64,000 nucleotides of DNA from Methylorubrum populi (GCA_020741775.1 DYYG01000020.1:1-64000); one strand, 5' to 3'; counted from the stretch's first letter, positions 36,664 to 45,188 are shown. Translations and numbers: made by a program. The notes: generated from the sequence alone by a model not told the origin.

Positions 36664-37917
36664 ATGCGATTTTTCATCGTCGCCATCGGCAGCCACGGCG
36701 ATGTTCTGCCGCTCCTCGCGACGGCGAATGAGCTGCGGCAGCGGGGGCATACGGTCACGCTCGCGGCTCCCGCGCCGTTCGCCGCGATGGCGGCCAGGGC
36801 CGATCTGCCCTTCTTCGCCCTCGGCACGGAGGAGGAATACCGCCGGGCGACCGCCGAGCCCGCGCTATGGCGCCCATGGCGCGGGGCCGGGGCGATGTTC
36901 CGCCACGTCTCCCTGTTGACCGAGCCGACCTATCGCTGGCTCGCCGAGAATGCCCGGCCCGGCGAGAGCGTCGTGCTCGCCTCGACCCTGGCGCTCGGCG
37001 CGCGGGTGGCACAGGACAAGCTCGGCCTGTCCCTGGCCACGGCGCATCTGATGCCGCTTCTGGTCGAGAGCCGCATCGATCCGCCGAGGCTGCCGGGCCT
37101 GCCGCTGCCCGACATCGTTCCGGCTCGCCTCCGCCACTGGCTCGGGCGCGGGGCGGATCGCCTGGTGATCGACCCGGCCGCGCTGCCCGCCCTGAACCGC
37201 TTTCGCGACACGCTGGGCCTGCCGCCGGTGCGCCGGCTGCGCCACTGGTGGAGCAGCCCGCAGCGCGTGCTCCTCGCCTTTCCCGAATGGTATGCCGCTC
37301 CGCAGGCCGATTGGCCGGGCCATGCCATCTTGACCGGATTCCCGCTAGCGGACCGCTTCGGCGACACCACCGAGCTCGACCCCGCCATCGCCGATTTCCT
37401 CAAGGCGGGTCCGCCGCCGCTCGCCTTCACCTACGGTTCGGCGATGACCCGGTCTCAGACCTTCTTCCGGGCCGCCCTGCGCCTCTGCCGGCATCTTGGC
37501 CGGCGCGGCATCTTCCTGGCGCCTCCGCACGGGCAGGTGCCGGCCGATCTGCCGGCAGGAATACTGCACGCGCCCTATGCCCCGTTCAGCCGCCTGCTGC
37601 CGCATTGCGCGGCCCTGATCCATCATGGCGGAGTCGGTACCGTGGCGCAGGCCCTCGCGGCCGGAATTCCGCAACTGGTGGTGCCCGTCGCCTTCGATCA
37701 TTTCGACGAGGCGCGGCGGCTTCGGCGGATGGGGGCCGGATCGACGCTGAGCCGCCGCCGCTTCACGCCCTCCCAGGCCGGCGCCGTACTCCAGCGCCTG
37801 CTGACGGATCCAGGAGTTGCCCGGGCCTGCTCCGCCGCGAAGGCGCGGATGGCCGGGGAGGACGGGGTGAGCGCCGCCTGCGACGCCGTCGAGGCCCTGG
37901 GTCGGGCGGCCGCTTAG
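36664..37917 (+). CDS. GT1-type glycosyltransferase (UGT/MGT-like)
   Basis: 417 aa, two Rossmann halves. MRFFIVAIGSHGDVLPLLAT is the acceptor-side start of the UGT-like group, and PHCAALIHHGGVGTVAQALAAGIPQLVVP is the donor-binding signature with the HHGG diphosphate site. Such enzymes add a sugar from a nucleotide-sugar to a lipid, sterol or small molecule. No membrane segments. It follows the membrane hydrolase by 63 bp on the same strand, so co-transcription is plausible. Acceptor and sugar cannot be told from the sequence. Confidence 0.9.
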   Translation: MRFFIVAIGSHGDVLPLLATANELRQRGHTVTLAAPAPFAAMAARADLPFFALGTEEEYRRATAEPALWRPWRGAGAMFRHVSLLTEPTYRWLAENARPGESVVLASTLALGARVAQDKLGLSLATAHLMPLLVESRIDPPRLPGLPLPDIVPARLRHWLGRGADRLVIDPAALPALNRFRDTLGLPPVRRLRHWWSSPQRVLLAFPEWYAAPQADWPGHAILTGFPLADRFGDTTELDPAIADFLKAGPPPLAFTYGSAMTRSQTFFRAALRLCRHLGRRGIFLAPPHGQVPADLPAGILHAPYAPFSRLLPHCAALIHHGGVGTVAQALAAGIPQLVVPVAFDHFDEARRLRRMGAGSTLSRRRFTPSQAGAVLQRLLTDPGVARACSAAKARMAGEDGVSAACDAVEALGRAAA

Positions 37918-37993
37918 GGCATCATCCAGGACGTGATCTGCGCCTCCTGGCAGATGGCGAGGCCTGGGCCTGCCTCTTTCGATGCCGGAATCG

Positions 37994-38770
37994 CTACAGG
38001 GCGAAGCGGTCGATCTCGCCGAGCAGCGTCACGAAAGCCCGTGCCCCATGGTCGAGCGCGGCCTCGCCCGCTTCCGCCGTGCCGAGGCGGGCGTCGCCCA
38101 GGGCACCGGAGGGATGCAGGTCCTGCGTCTTCCAGGCGAAGGCGGCCGGGCGTCCGGCCCGCAGAAGGGTGAACGTGCGCTCCATCTCCTCGGTGCGGGA
38201 GGCGAAGCGGTCGATGGCGTCCCGGCGCACGAGGTCCGGCCGCAGGGCCAGCATCAGCGCGGTCTCGATGCCGCCGGCATGGATGCCGTGGCGGATCTCC
38301 TCCGGCGGGAACAATCCCTCCGGCAGGCCGAGCCGGCTCCACGAGGTCGTCACCGCGATCATGCCGAAGCGCCCGCGCAGCTCGCCCGCCACGAGGTCGA
38401 TGAGGGCGCTGTTGCCCCCGTGGGAGGAGACGATCACCAGCTTGGTGCAGCCCGCCCGGTGCAGGCCCGCGCCGATCTCGGTCCAGGCGGCGAGGGCCGT
38501 CTGCGTCGTCAGGCTCAGGGTTCCGGGGAAGGCGTCGTGCTCGTCGGACTTACCGACCGCCTGAACCGGGAGGAATACGACGTCGAGCGCCTCCGGCACC
38601 AACGGCGCCACCCGCTGCAGATAGCCTTCGGCGATGTAGGTATCGGTGCCGAGGGGCAGGTGCGGCCCGTGCTGTTCCACCGCCGCCACCGGAAGCACGG
38701 CGATGGTCCGCGTCATGTCCCGGGCGCGGATCTCCTCCGTCGTCAGGTCGAGCCAGGATCGTGCCGGCAT
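37994..38770 (-). CDS. Creatininase-family amidohydrolase
   Basis: 258 aa. The metal-binding and active-site motifs of the creatininase family are present: AAVEQHGPHLPLGTDTYIAEG, KSDEHDAFPGTLSL, VIVSSHGGNSALIDL and HAGGIETALML. The family hydrolyses cyclic or linear amides (creatinine, riboflavin-precursor formamides, mycofactocin peptides). No mycofactocin or creatine genes are near, so the substrate is open. ATG at 38770 has GGAGG 8 bp upstream, ruling out longer in-frame starts. Converges on the glycosyltransferase. Confidence 0.9.
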   Translation of the reverse strand: MPARSWLDLTTEEIRARDMTRTIAVLPVAAVEQHGPHLPLGTDTYIAEGYLQRVAPLVPEALDVVFLPVQAVGKSDEHDAFPGTLSLTTQTALAAWTEIGAGLHRAGCTKLVIVSSHGGNSALIDLVAGELRGRFGMIAVTTSWSRLGLPEGLFPPEEIRHGIHAGGIETALMLALRPDLVRRDAIDRFASRTEEMERTFTLLRAGRPAAFAWKTQDLHPSGALGDARLGTAEAGEAALDHGARAFVTLLGEIDRFAL

Positions 38771-38950
38771 GTTCTCGTCCTCCATCCGCGCAGGGGAGGA
38801 CGCTTCCCGTTTCGACCGCTCCTCCGTCAAGAGGCCTCGGAGCGGCCCCGGCATCGCATCACGCGCGACATTGCTCGCGACGAGTTCCACCGTTCGCCTC
38901 AGCCAAACGTGGGAGCCGGGATCGCCGCAAAGGATGCCGGGCCCGCGAGG

Positions 38951-39364
38951 TCAGCGGCGGCTGACGAGCCAGCCGAGGCCGAAGGCGGCGACGGCGACCA
39001 GCGCCAGCGTGGTGCCGCGATTCTCGTCGGCCCGGATGGCGAGGTCCCGGCCGCGCCGGTTCGCCTCGTCGCGCAGGTACCGTCCCCGGCTGCGGGCCTC
39101 GCGATGCAGGTGGCGGCCATGCTCCACCGCTTCGTCGCGGAAATGCCGGCCGCGGGTGGCGGCCTCATCGGCGAAGCGGTAGCCGTCCTCGTAGAGTTCC
39201 TCCGCGCGCTCGCGGGTGCGGCCGTAGGCGGATTGGGCGACGCCAGCGATCTGCTCGTAGGCGCCTTCGGCCTGGGGGCGAGCCCGTCCCGTCACGGCGC
39301 CGAGGGCCGTCCGCCCGCGACCCTTGAGGTTGCGGATGCCACCCTCGATCTGATCCCTGTTCAT
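38951..39364 (-). CDS. CsbD-like protein with 11-residue repeats and C-terminal membrane anchor
   Basis: 137 aa. The start MNRDQIEGGIRNLKGRGR resembles the CsbD stress-protein family. The middle is a highly charged helix with four 11-residue units, each starting GR and carrying a xxEA-type core (GRHFRDEAVEH, GRHLHREARSR, GRYLRDEANRR, GRDLAIRADEN). The end is one membrane segment (TTLALVAVAAFGLGWLV) and SRR. AAGGA lies 8 bp before the ATG. It is next to a second CsbD gene on the same strand. A role in envelope or desiccation stress is inferred only. Confidence 0.8.
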   Translation of the reverse strand: MNRDQIEGGIRNLKGRGRTALGAVTGRARPQAEGAYEQIAGVAQSAYGRTRERAEELYEDGYRFADEAATRGRHFRDEAVEHGRHLHREARSRGRYLRDEANRRGRDLAIRADENRGTTLALVAVAAFGLGWLVSRR

Positions 39365-39482
39365 GCTGAAATCCTTTCCCGGAAACTGGTCAGGACGCGT
39401 CCGACCACCTTTAGCCATCCGCCGGCCGGATCCGGCTCGGTCCGGCTCGAGGGCGGGGCTGCAGACCTTCTGAAAAAGCGGA

Positions 39483-39506
39483 AGCCGCACCCGGTCGGGT
39501 GCGGCT
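39483..39506 (-). terminator. Intrinsic terminator of the short CsbD gene
   Basis: AGCCGCACCC (39483-39492) pairs perfectly with GGGTGCGGCT (39497-39506) around the loop GGTC. Read leftward, the stem is followed by TCCGCTTTTTCA, a usable T-run, 40 bp after the CsbD stop codon. This makes the two CsbD genes separate transcription units. Confidence 0.8.
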
Positions 39507-39545
39507 CCGGCCTCACATCAGTGGCGCTGAGGCCGTCCGTCAGGC

Positions 39546-39749
39546 TCAGAGCTTGCTCTTGACCGCATCGGCAGCGTTTTTGACGCCGTCTTTCGCTTCA
39601 CCGACGGTGCGCTGGGTCTTGCCTTCCAGTTCCTGGGCTTTGCCCTCGGCCTGAAGCTTCTCGTTGCCGGTCACTTTACCGACGGATTGCTTGATCGAGC
39701 CGGTCGCCTCGTTGGCAACACCCTTGATCTTGTCGGTCGTGCTGCTCAT
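39546..39749 (-). CDS. CsbD family stress protein
   Basis: 67 aa. MSSTTDKIKGVANEATGSIK, then VGKVTGNEKLQAEGKAQE and KDGVKNAADAVKSKL, is a full-length CsbD protein (usual length 60-70). Highly charged, hydrophilic and cysteine-free, like other general-stress CsbD proteins controlled by SigB or, in alphaproteobacteria, by EcfG. No biochemical function is established. ATG is preceded by GGAGACAGG. The gene has its own terminator. Confidence 0.92.
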   Translation of the reverse strand: MSSTTDKIKGVANEATGSIKQSVGKVTGNEKLQAEGKAQELEGKTQRTVGEAKDGVKNAADAVKSKL

Positions 39750-40139
39750 GGCCTGTCTCCATTGATCTGTTTGCACCGGATGACGGTGCGCTCGACAAGC
39801 CGAACGGTGGGCCCCGCCGCTTGGTTCCACTCCTATGATAAGGCGGATGGCCGCGCCTCCGGGCGAGCCCGAGGGCATTAAGGGGGTTGGGCTGCGGGCT
39901 CATGAAAGAGGTCGGCTACTTCGCGCGCCGTTCCCAGCGCCGCCAAGGCGGCTAATCCGCCCCGCATAATGAATTCATTTCCGATAGCCGTTCAAAAAAT
40001 ATCTGCTCTACGGCCAAATATTTTCCTGTCAGCGCTTGGCGCGAGAGCGGTTACGTATGCGGTATCCAAAATTCCAATATGGCTGAGCCGGGCTTAAACT
40101 CCGGTTCGTCAAGAAGATGAGTGTGTGAGGGAGCGCTCC
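39750..40139. other. Promoter region between CsbD and the oxalate operon
   Basis: 390 bp without a gene. It contains the leftward CsbD promoter and the rightward promoter of the oxalate operon. Right of 39960 the base composition turns AT-rich. Symmetric elements are AATGAATTCATT at 39968-39979 and the spaced pair AAAATAT (39996-40002) / ATATTTT (40018-40024). These are candidate operator sites for an oxalate-responsive regulator not present next to the operon. Confidence 0.5.
39968..39979. promoter_or_regulatory. 12-bp palindrome upstream of the oxalate operon
   Basis: AATGAATTCATT is perfectly self-complementary, 160 bp upstream of the antiporter start. A second inverted pair AAAATAT / ATATTTT lies at 39996-40024. 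Operator function is inferred. Confidence 0.35.
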
Positions 40140-41450
40140 ATGGCCGTTCAAGCCGCCGATCCATTGCCCGGATCAGACGCCTATTCGGCGTCTCGGGCCG
40201 ACACGCCCGTGGGCGGACGCTGGGGTCAGCTCATCCTCGGCGTGCTGTGCATGTCGATGATCGCCAACCTGCAGTATGGCTGGACGCTCTTCGTTAATCC
40301 GATCAACGACAAGTTCCAGTGGGGCAAGCCGGCGATCCAAGTCGCCTTCACGATCTTCGTCCTCACTGAGACGTGGCTAGTTCCGATCGAAGGCTGGTTC
40401 GTCGATCGCTACGGCCCGAAGGTGGTGACGCTGTTCGGCGGAGCCCTCTGCGGCATCGGCTGGGCCATGAACTCGGTCGCCGATTCGCTGTGGTTCCTCT
40501 ACCTCGCCGCTGCCATCAGCGGCATCGGCGCGGGCGCGGTCTACGGCACCTGTGTCGGCAACGCCCTCAAGTGGTTCCCGGATCGCCGCGGCCTCGCCGC
40601 CGGCCTCACCGCCGCCGGCTTCGGCGCTGGCTCGGCCCTCACCGTGATCCCGATCGCCGCGATGATCCGCGACAGCGGCTACCAGCAGACCTTCCTCGTG
40701 TTCGGCCTCGGCCAGGGCATCGTGGTGATGATCGCCGCCCTGCTTCTCTCGGCGCCCAGTGCCGCCTACAAGGACCGGATGCTCGCCGGCCGCGTCTCCC
40801 CCAACGCGACGACGCGCCGCCAGTACAGCTCGGCCGAGATGGTGCGCACGCCGATCTTCTGGCTGATGTACGCGATGTTCGTGATGATGGCCGCCGGTGG
40901 CCTGATGGCGACCGCCTCGCTTGCCCCCATCGCCAAGGATTTCCACGTCGATACGGTCCCGATCTCGCTCATGGGCATCACCCTGCCGGCGCTGACCTTC
41001 GCGCTGACCATCGACCGGGTGCTCAACGGTGTGACCCGACCGGTCTTCGGCTGGATCTCCGACCGGATCGGGCGTGAGAACACCATGTTCATGGCCTTCA
41101 TGATCGAGGGCGCCGGCATCCTGGCGCTCGGCATGTTCGCCCATTCGCCGATGGCCTTCGTGCTGCTCACCGGCCTCGTCTTCTTCGCCTGGGGCGAGAT
41201 CTACTCGCTGTTCCCCTCGACCTGCGCCGACACCTACGGCGACAAGAACGCCACCGCCAATGCCGGTCTGCTCTACACCGCCAAGGGCACGGCCTCGCTG
41301 ATGCTGCCCGCCTTCCTGGCGATCCAGACCGCGACCGGCTCCTGGCAGAACGTGTTCTATCTCGCCTCCGGCATGGCCTTCGTCGCGGGCTTCCTGGCGC
41401 TGTTCGTGCTGAAGCCGATGCGCGCCCGCTTCGTCGCCCGTAACCAGTGA
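40140..41450 (+). CDS. oxlT: Oxalate/formate antiporter-type MFS transporter
   Basis: 436 aa with 12 membrane helices. WGQLILGVLCMSMIANLQYGWTLFVNPI and the long matching series of helices are typical of the OxlT oxalate:formate exchanger group; ISDRIGRENTMFMAFMIEGAG is the standard MFS loop between helices 8 and 9. The ATG at 40140 is preceded by GGGAG; a GTG 15 bp upstream is in frame. It is the first gene of an operon whose later products activate and reduce oxalate, so import of oxalate is the likely job. Whether it exchanges for formate or uses proton symport cannot be seen. The symbol is by family. Confidence 0.85.
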   Translation: MAVQAADPLPGSDAYSASRADTPVGGRWGQLILGVLCMSMIANLQYGWTLFVNPINDKFQWGKPAIQVAFTIFVLTETWLVPIEGWFVDRYGPKVVTLFGGALCGIGWAMNSVADSLWFLYLAAAISGIGAGAVYGTCVGNALKWFPDRRGLAAGLTAAGFGAGSALTVIPIAAMIRDSGYQQTFLVFGLGQGIVVMIAALLLSAPSAAYKDRMLAGRVSPNATTRRQYSSAEMVRTPIFWLMYAMFVMMAAGGLMATASLAPIAKDFHVDTVPISLMGITLPALTFALTIDRVLNGVTRPVFGWISDRIGRENTMFMAFMIEGAGILALGMFAHSPMAFVLLTGLVFFAWGEIYSLFPSTCADTYGDKNATANAGLLYTAKGTASLMLPAFLAIQTATGSWQNVFYLASGMAFVAGFLALFVLKPMRARFVARNQ

Positions 41451-41461
41451 TGGAGGGAGCC

Positions 41462-42238
41462 GTGACGCACTGGATCGGTTTCCTTCACGACGGGCAGCGC
41501 GGCTTCGGTTGGCTCGACGGCGAGCGGATCGAGGTCTGCGAGGGCGACCTGTTCGGCGAGACCACGCCGACGGGAGCGGTGCTGCCGCTCTCCGAGGTGA
41601 GCGTGGACCTGCCCTGCCACCCCTCCAAGATGATCGCCCTGTGGAACAATTTCGGGGCGCTGATGGAGAAGCAGGAGCTGTCCCGCCCCGAGGCGCCGCT
41701 ATTCCTGATCAAGCCTGCCAACACCTACCGGCCCTCCGGCGCTGTGGTGGCGGTGCCGGAGGCGGCGGGCCGGGCGTTCTACGAGGGTGAGCTCGGCATC
41801 GTCATCGGCAGGGTTCCGGGCAAACCCGCCCGGGACCTCACCGAGGAGGAGGCCGCGGACCACATCTTCGGCTTCACCTGCGTGAACGACGTCACCTCCG
41901 CCGCGATCCTCAAGGCGGATGCGAGCTTCGCGCAGTGGACGCGGTCCAAGGGGCTCGACGGCTTCGGGCCGTTCGGCCCGGTGATCGCCACCGGCCTCGC
42001 CCCGGAGACGCTCACCGTCCGCACCCTGGTCAACGGGCGCGAGCGGCAGAACTTCCCGATCTCCGACATGCTGCTTCCGGCGCCACGGCTCGTTGCCCTG
42101 CTGTCCCAGGGCATGACGCTGGAGCCGGGCGACGTGATCGCCTGCGGCACCTCGGTCGGCTCGGGCCCGACGCCGAAGGGGGCCACGGTCGAGGTGGTGA
42201 TCGAGGGGATCGGCACGCTCACGAACCGGTTCGAATAA
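41462..42238 (+). CDS. Fumarylacetoacetate hydrolase-family enzyme in the oxalate operon
   Basis: 258 aa. The C-terminal FAH fold is complete: KPANTYRPSGAVVAVPEA, FYEGELGIVIGR (metal-binding Glu residues), FGFTCVNDVTSA and LEPGDVIACGTSVGSGPTPKGA. Family members hydrolyse or decarboxylate beta-diketo acids, including oxaloacetate and acylpyruvates. GGAGGG (41452-41457) points to the GTG at 41462; the ATG at 41450, overlapping the oxlT stop, is the alternative. Its role in the oxalate pathway is unknown; hydrolysis or decarboxylation of an oxalyl/oxaloacetate-like by-product is a guess. Confidence 0.9.
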   Translation: MTHWIGFLHDGQRGFGWLDGERIEVCEGDLFGETTPTGAVLPLSEVSVDLPCHPSKMIALWNNFGALMEKQELSRPEAPLFLIKPANTYRPSGAVVAVPEAAGRAFYEGELGIVIGRVPGKPARDLTEEEAADHIFGFTCVNDVTSAAILKADASFAQWTRSKGLDGFGPFGPVIATGLAPETLTVRTLVNGRERQNFPISDMLLPAPRLVALLSQGMTLEPGDVIACGTSVGSGPTPKGATVEVVIEGIGTLTNRFE

Positions 42239-42342
42239 GCAAAAACTCAAGCGAAAGTGGTCTCCGCGGTCGCACGAAAGCGGCCGGAACGGCGTTGAGA
42301 ACTTGGCCGGCGGAGCGGAATTGGCAGCACGGGTGTAGAGAC

Positions 42343-43350
42343 ATGAGCATCGCGATCGTCGGCGCCGGCGCCATCGGCGGTTATCTCGGGGTCAGGCTGG
42401 CGGAGGCCGGCGAGAACGTCACCTTCATCGCCCGCTCGAACGCGGCGGCGATCCAGGCCGACGGCATGCGCCTGATCGAGGAGGACGGGACCGAGATCCA
42501 TTCGAAGTCGGTGAAGGCCACCCGCTCCATGCAGGAGGCTGGTGTCCACGAGGTCGTGCTGCTGACGGTGAAGGCGCATCAGGTCGGCCCGATCGCCGCC
42601 GACCTCAAGCACCTGATCGGCCCCGACACGGTCGTGGTCACGATGCAGAACGGGATTCCGTGGTGGTACTTCCTCGGCGGCCATGGCGGCGATCATGCCG
42701 GCACGCGCCTGGAAAGCGCCGATCCCGGCGGGCTGATCGCCGACAACCTCGACCCGAAGCATGTGATCGGCTCGGTGGTCTATCCGGCCACCGTTCTCAC
42801 CGATCCGGGCACCGTCAAGGTGATCGAGGGCAACCGTTTCGGTCTCGGCGAGCTCGACGGCTCGAAGTCCGAGCGGGTGCTCGCCCTGTCGCAGCGCCTC
42901 GCCAAGGCCGGCTTCCGCGCTCCCGTCACCAGCGACATCCGGGCCGAGATCTGGCTCAAGCTGTGGGGCAACCTGAGCTTCAACCCGATCTCCGCGCTCA
43001 CCCATGCCACGCTGGAAGACATCTGCCGCTTCCCCGATACACGGGCGATCGCCGCCGAGATGATGCGCGAGGCCGAGACCATCGCCAACAAGCTCGGCGT
43101 CACCTTCCGTCTGGGCATCGACAAGCGCATCGCCGGTGCCGAGAAGGTCGGCCCGCACAAGACCTCGATGCTGCAGGACGTCGAGGCCGGCCGGCCGATC
43201 GAGCTGGAAGCGCTGGTGGGCTCGGTGATCGAGCTCGGCCGCCTCACCGGCACGCCGACTCCGCATATCGACACCGTCTTCGCCCTGATGCGGCTCCTGG
43301 CCCAGAGCCTGGAGCGAGCCAATGGGCGCCTCGCCATCCAGGGAGCGTGA
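42343..43350 (+). CDS. panE2: Oxalyl-CoA reductase, ketopantoate-reductase family (PanE2 type)
   Basis: 335 aa. The Rossmann motif GAGAIGGYLG (7-16) binds NADPH; TMQNGIPWWYF, AEIWLKLWGNLSFNP and HKTSMLQDVEAGRPIELEALVG are the ketopantoate-reductase domain motifs. In M. extorquens a PanE-like protein of this kind was shown to be the oxalyl-CoA reductase that makes glyoxylate during growth on oxalate. Its place directly between the antiporter and an oxalyl-CoA-synthetase-like gene agrees with this. It lies 104 bp after the FAH-family gene and 4 bp before the ligase. AGAG precedes the ATG. True pantoate synthesis is the alternative role. Confidence 0.88.
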   Translation: MSIAIVGAGAIGGYLGVRLAEAGENVTFIARSNAAAIQADGMRLIEEDGTEIHSKSVKATRSMQEAGVHEVVLLTVKAHQVGPIAADLKHLIGPDTVVVTMQNGIPWWYFLGGHGGDHAGTRLESADPGGLIADNLDPKHVIGSVVYPATVLTDPGTVKVIEGNRFGLGELDGSKSERVLALSQRLAKAGFRAPVTSDIRAEIWLKLWGNLSFNPISALTHATLEDICRFPDTRAIAAEMMREAETIANKLGVTFRLGIDKRIAGAEKVGPHKTSMLQDVEAGRPIELEALVGSVIELGRLTGTPTPHIDTVFALMRLLAQSLERANGRLAIQGA

Positions 43351-43354
43351 CGCG

Positions 43355-44935
43355 ATGCTTCTTCCCGAATCTTCCGCCCCTTCCCTCATCGACTCCAAGG
43401 AGGCCAGCGTGGCCGCGACGACTCTCCACGAGCTGATCCAGACCGGCGCCGATGCGGCTCCCGCTCTGTCGAGCCCCGGCGGCGTGCCGCTGACCTTCCA
43501 GGCCCTGCGGGCCCTGGCCGATCGGACCATCGCCGACCTCAACGGCCGCGGCATCGGCCGGGGCGACCGGGTGGCGATCGTGCTGCCGAATGGTCCGGAA
43601 ATGGCGGCTGCCTTCATCGCTGTCGCCGCCGGCACCACCTCGGCGCCGCTCAACCCGAGCTACAAGGCCGATGAGTTCGAATTCTACATGAGCGATCTCG
43701 GGGCCAAGCTTCTGCTGGTCGCGGACGGCTCCGAATCCCCCGCCGTCGCCGTCGCTGAAAAGCTCGGCGTGCCGGTGGCCCGCCTGCGGCCGACCCCCGA
43801 GGAAGGCGCCGGCAGCTTCACGCTGCATTTCGCCGATGACGCCACGAGCGAGCCTGCCCGCGGCGGCCGGGCCGAGACGAACGACATCGCCCTGGTGCTG
43901 CACACCTCCGGCACCACCTCGCGGCCCAAGATCGTGCCGCTGACCCAGGGCAATGTCTGCGCTTCCGCGCGCAACATCCGCACCGCGCTCGCCTTCACGG
44001 CGGAGGATCGCGGCCTCAACATCATGCCGCTGTTCCACATCCACGGCCTGATCGCCGGCATCCTCGCCCCGCTTTCGGTCGGCGGCCAGGTTTCCTGCAC
44101 GCCGGGCTTCAACGCCCTGAAGTTCTTCTCCTGGATGGAGGAGGTGAACCCGACTTGGTACACCGGCGTGCCGACCATGCATCAGGCAATCCTGGGCCGC
44201 GCGGCGCGGAACAAGGAGATCATCGCCAAGAACCCGCTGCGGTTCATCCGCTCCTCGTCCTCGTCCCTGCCGCCGCAGGTGATGAAGGAGCTGGAGGAGA
44301 CCTTCGGCGCCCCGGTGATCGAGGCCTACGGCATGACCGAGGCCGCCCACCAGATGGCCTCGAACCCGCTGCCGCCGAAGCCCCACTATGCGGGCTCGGT
44401 CGGCCTTGCCGCCGGCCCCGAGATCGCGGTGGTCGATCACGACGGCGAGCCGCTGCCGGCGGGCGAGACCGGTGAGATCGTCATCCGCGGCGACAACGTG
44501 ATGAAGGGCTACGAGAACAACGAGAAGGCCAATGCCGAGGCCTTCACCAAGCAGGGCTGGTTCCGCACCGGCGACCAGGGCGTGCTCTCGCCGGAGGGCT
44601 ATCTCTCGATCACCGGTCGCCTGAAGGAGATCATCAACCGCGGCGGCGAGAAGATCTCCCCCCGCGAAGTGGACGAGATCCTGATGGACCACCCGGCGGT
44701 GTCGCAATGCGTCACCTTCGCGGTGCCCCACGACAAGCTGGGTGAGGATGTCGCCGCCGCGATCGTCCTGCGCGAGGATGTCGAGGCGGTCGAGAAGGAT
44801 ATCCGCGCTTTCGCCTCCGAGCGTCTGGCCGCCTTCAAGGTGCCGGCCAAGATCCTGATCCTCGACGAGATCCCGAAGGGCGCCACTGGCAAGCTCCAGC
44901 GGATCGGCCTCGCGCAGAAGCTCGGCCTCGCCTGA
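43355..44935 (+). CDS. Oxalyl-CoA synthetase-like AMP-forming acyl-CoA ligase
   Basis: About 526 aa. Adenylate-forming motifs: VLHTSGTTSRPKIVPLTQGN (P-loop), VIEAYGMTEAAHQM, WFRTGDQGVLSPEGYL and PKGATGKLQRIGL with the catalytic Lys. The set and spacing resemble the AAE3/oxalyl-CoA synthetase branch that converts oxalate, ATP and CoA to oxalyl-CoA. ATG 43355 has GGGAGC 9 bp upstream. An in-frame GTG at 43409 has an even stronger AAGGAGG and would remove 18 residues; either may be used. It closes the operon, and a strong hairpin follows at 44958-44994. Confidence 0.9.
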   Translation: MLLPESSAPSLIDSKEASVAATTLHELIQTGADAAPALSSPGGVPLTFQALRALADRTIADLNGRGIGRGDRVAIVLPNGPEMAAAFIAVAAGTTSAPLNPSYKADEFEFYMSDLGAKLLLVADGSESPAVAVAEKLGVPVARLRPTPEEGAGSFTLHFADDATSEPARGGRAETNDIALVLHTSGTTSRPKIVPLTQGNVCASARNIRTALAFTAEDRGLNIMPLFHIHGLIAGILAPLSVGGQVSCTPGFNALKFFSWMEEVNPTWYTGVPTMHQAILGRAARNKEIIAKNPLRFIRSSSSSLPPQVMKELEETFGAPVIEAYGMTEAAHQMASNPLPPKPHYAGSVGLAAGPEIAVVDHDGEPLPAGETGEIVIRGDNVMKGYENNEKANAEAFTKQGWFRTGDQGVLSPEGYLSITGRLKEIINRGGEKISPREVDEILMDHPAVSQCVTFAVPHDKLGEDVAAAIVLREDVEAVEKDIRAFASERLAAFKVPAKILILDEIPKGATGKLQRIGLAQKLGLA

Positions 44936-44957
44936 AGCGGGAACCGTATCAGTAAGC

Positions 44958-44994
44958 CCAGATCCGTTATCCCGAAGGGATCAAACGGATCTGG
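44958..44994 (+). terminator. Long hairpin after the oxalate operon
   Basis: CCAGATCCGTT (44958-44968) pairs with AACGGATCTGG (44984-44994), with a second stem ATCCC-GAA-GGGAT inside (44969-44981). It starts 22 bp after the ligase stop. Only GTTTG follows, so a weak T-run; operon end is likely, repeat-family membership is possible. Confidence 0.55.
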
Positions 44995-45134
44995 TTTGAG
45001 GAATTCGTCGCGCGATCCGGGTGCCGTCGCGGCCTCCGGATCGCTTCACGGCGCGACGACGCTGCGGGCCTTCCCTCTGTCAGCGCGACGTTGCGAAGTC
45101 AGGCGCGCGTATTCGGTTTCATGCGCAGAACGAG

Positions 45135-45165
45135 AAAGGGCCGGCGGATGCACCGCCGGCCCTTT
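45135..45165. terminator. Strong hairpin, bidirectional terminator
   Basis: AAAGGGCCGGCGG (45135-45147) pairs perfectly over 13 bp with CCGCCGGCCCTTT (45153-45165) around ATGCA. On both strands the stem ends in a short T-rich tail (rightward TTTTGCTTTG, leftward TTTCTCGTT). It sits 24 bp downstream of the stop of the leftward gene at 45189, its most likely client. Confidence 0.8.
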
Positions 45166-45188
45166 TGCTTTGAACCGATCGGAAACGC

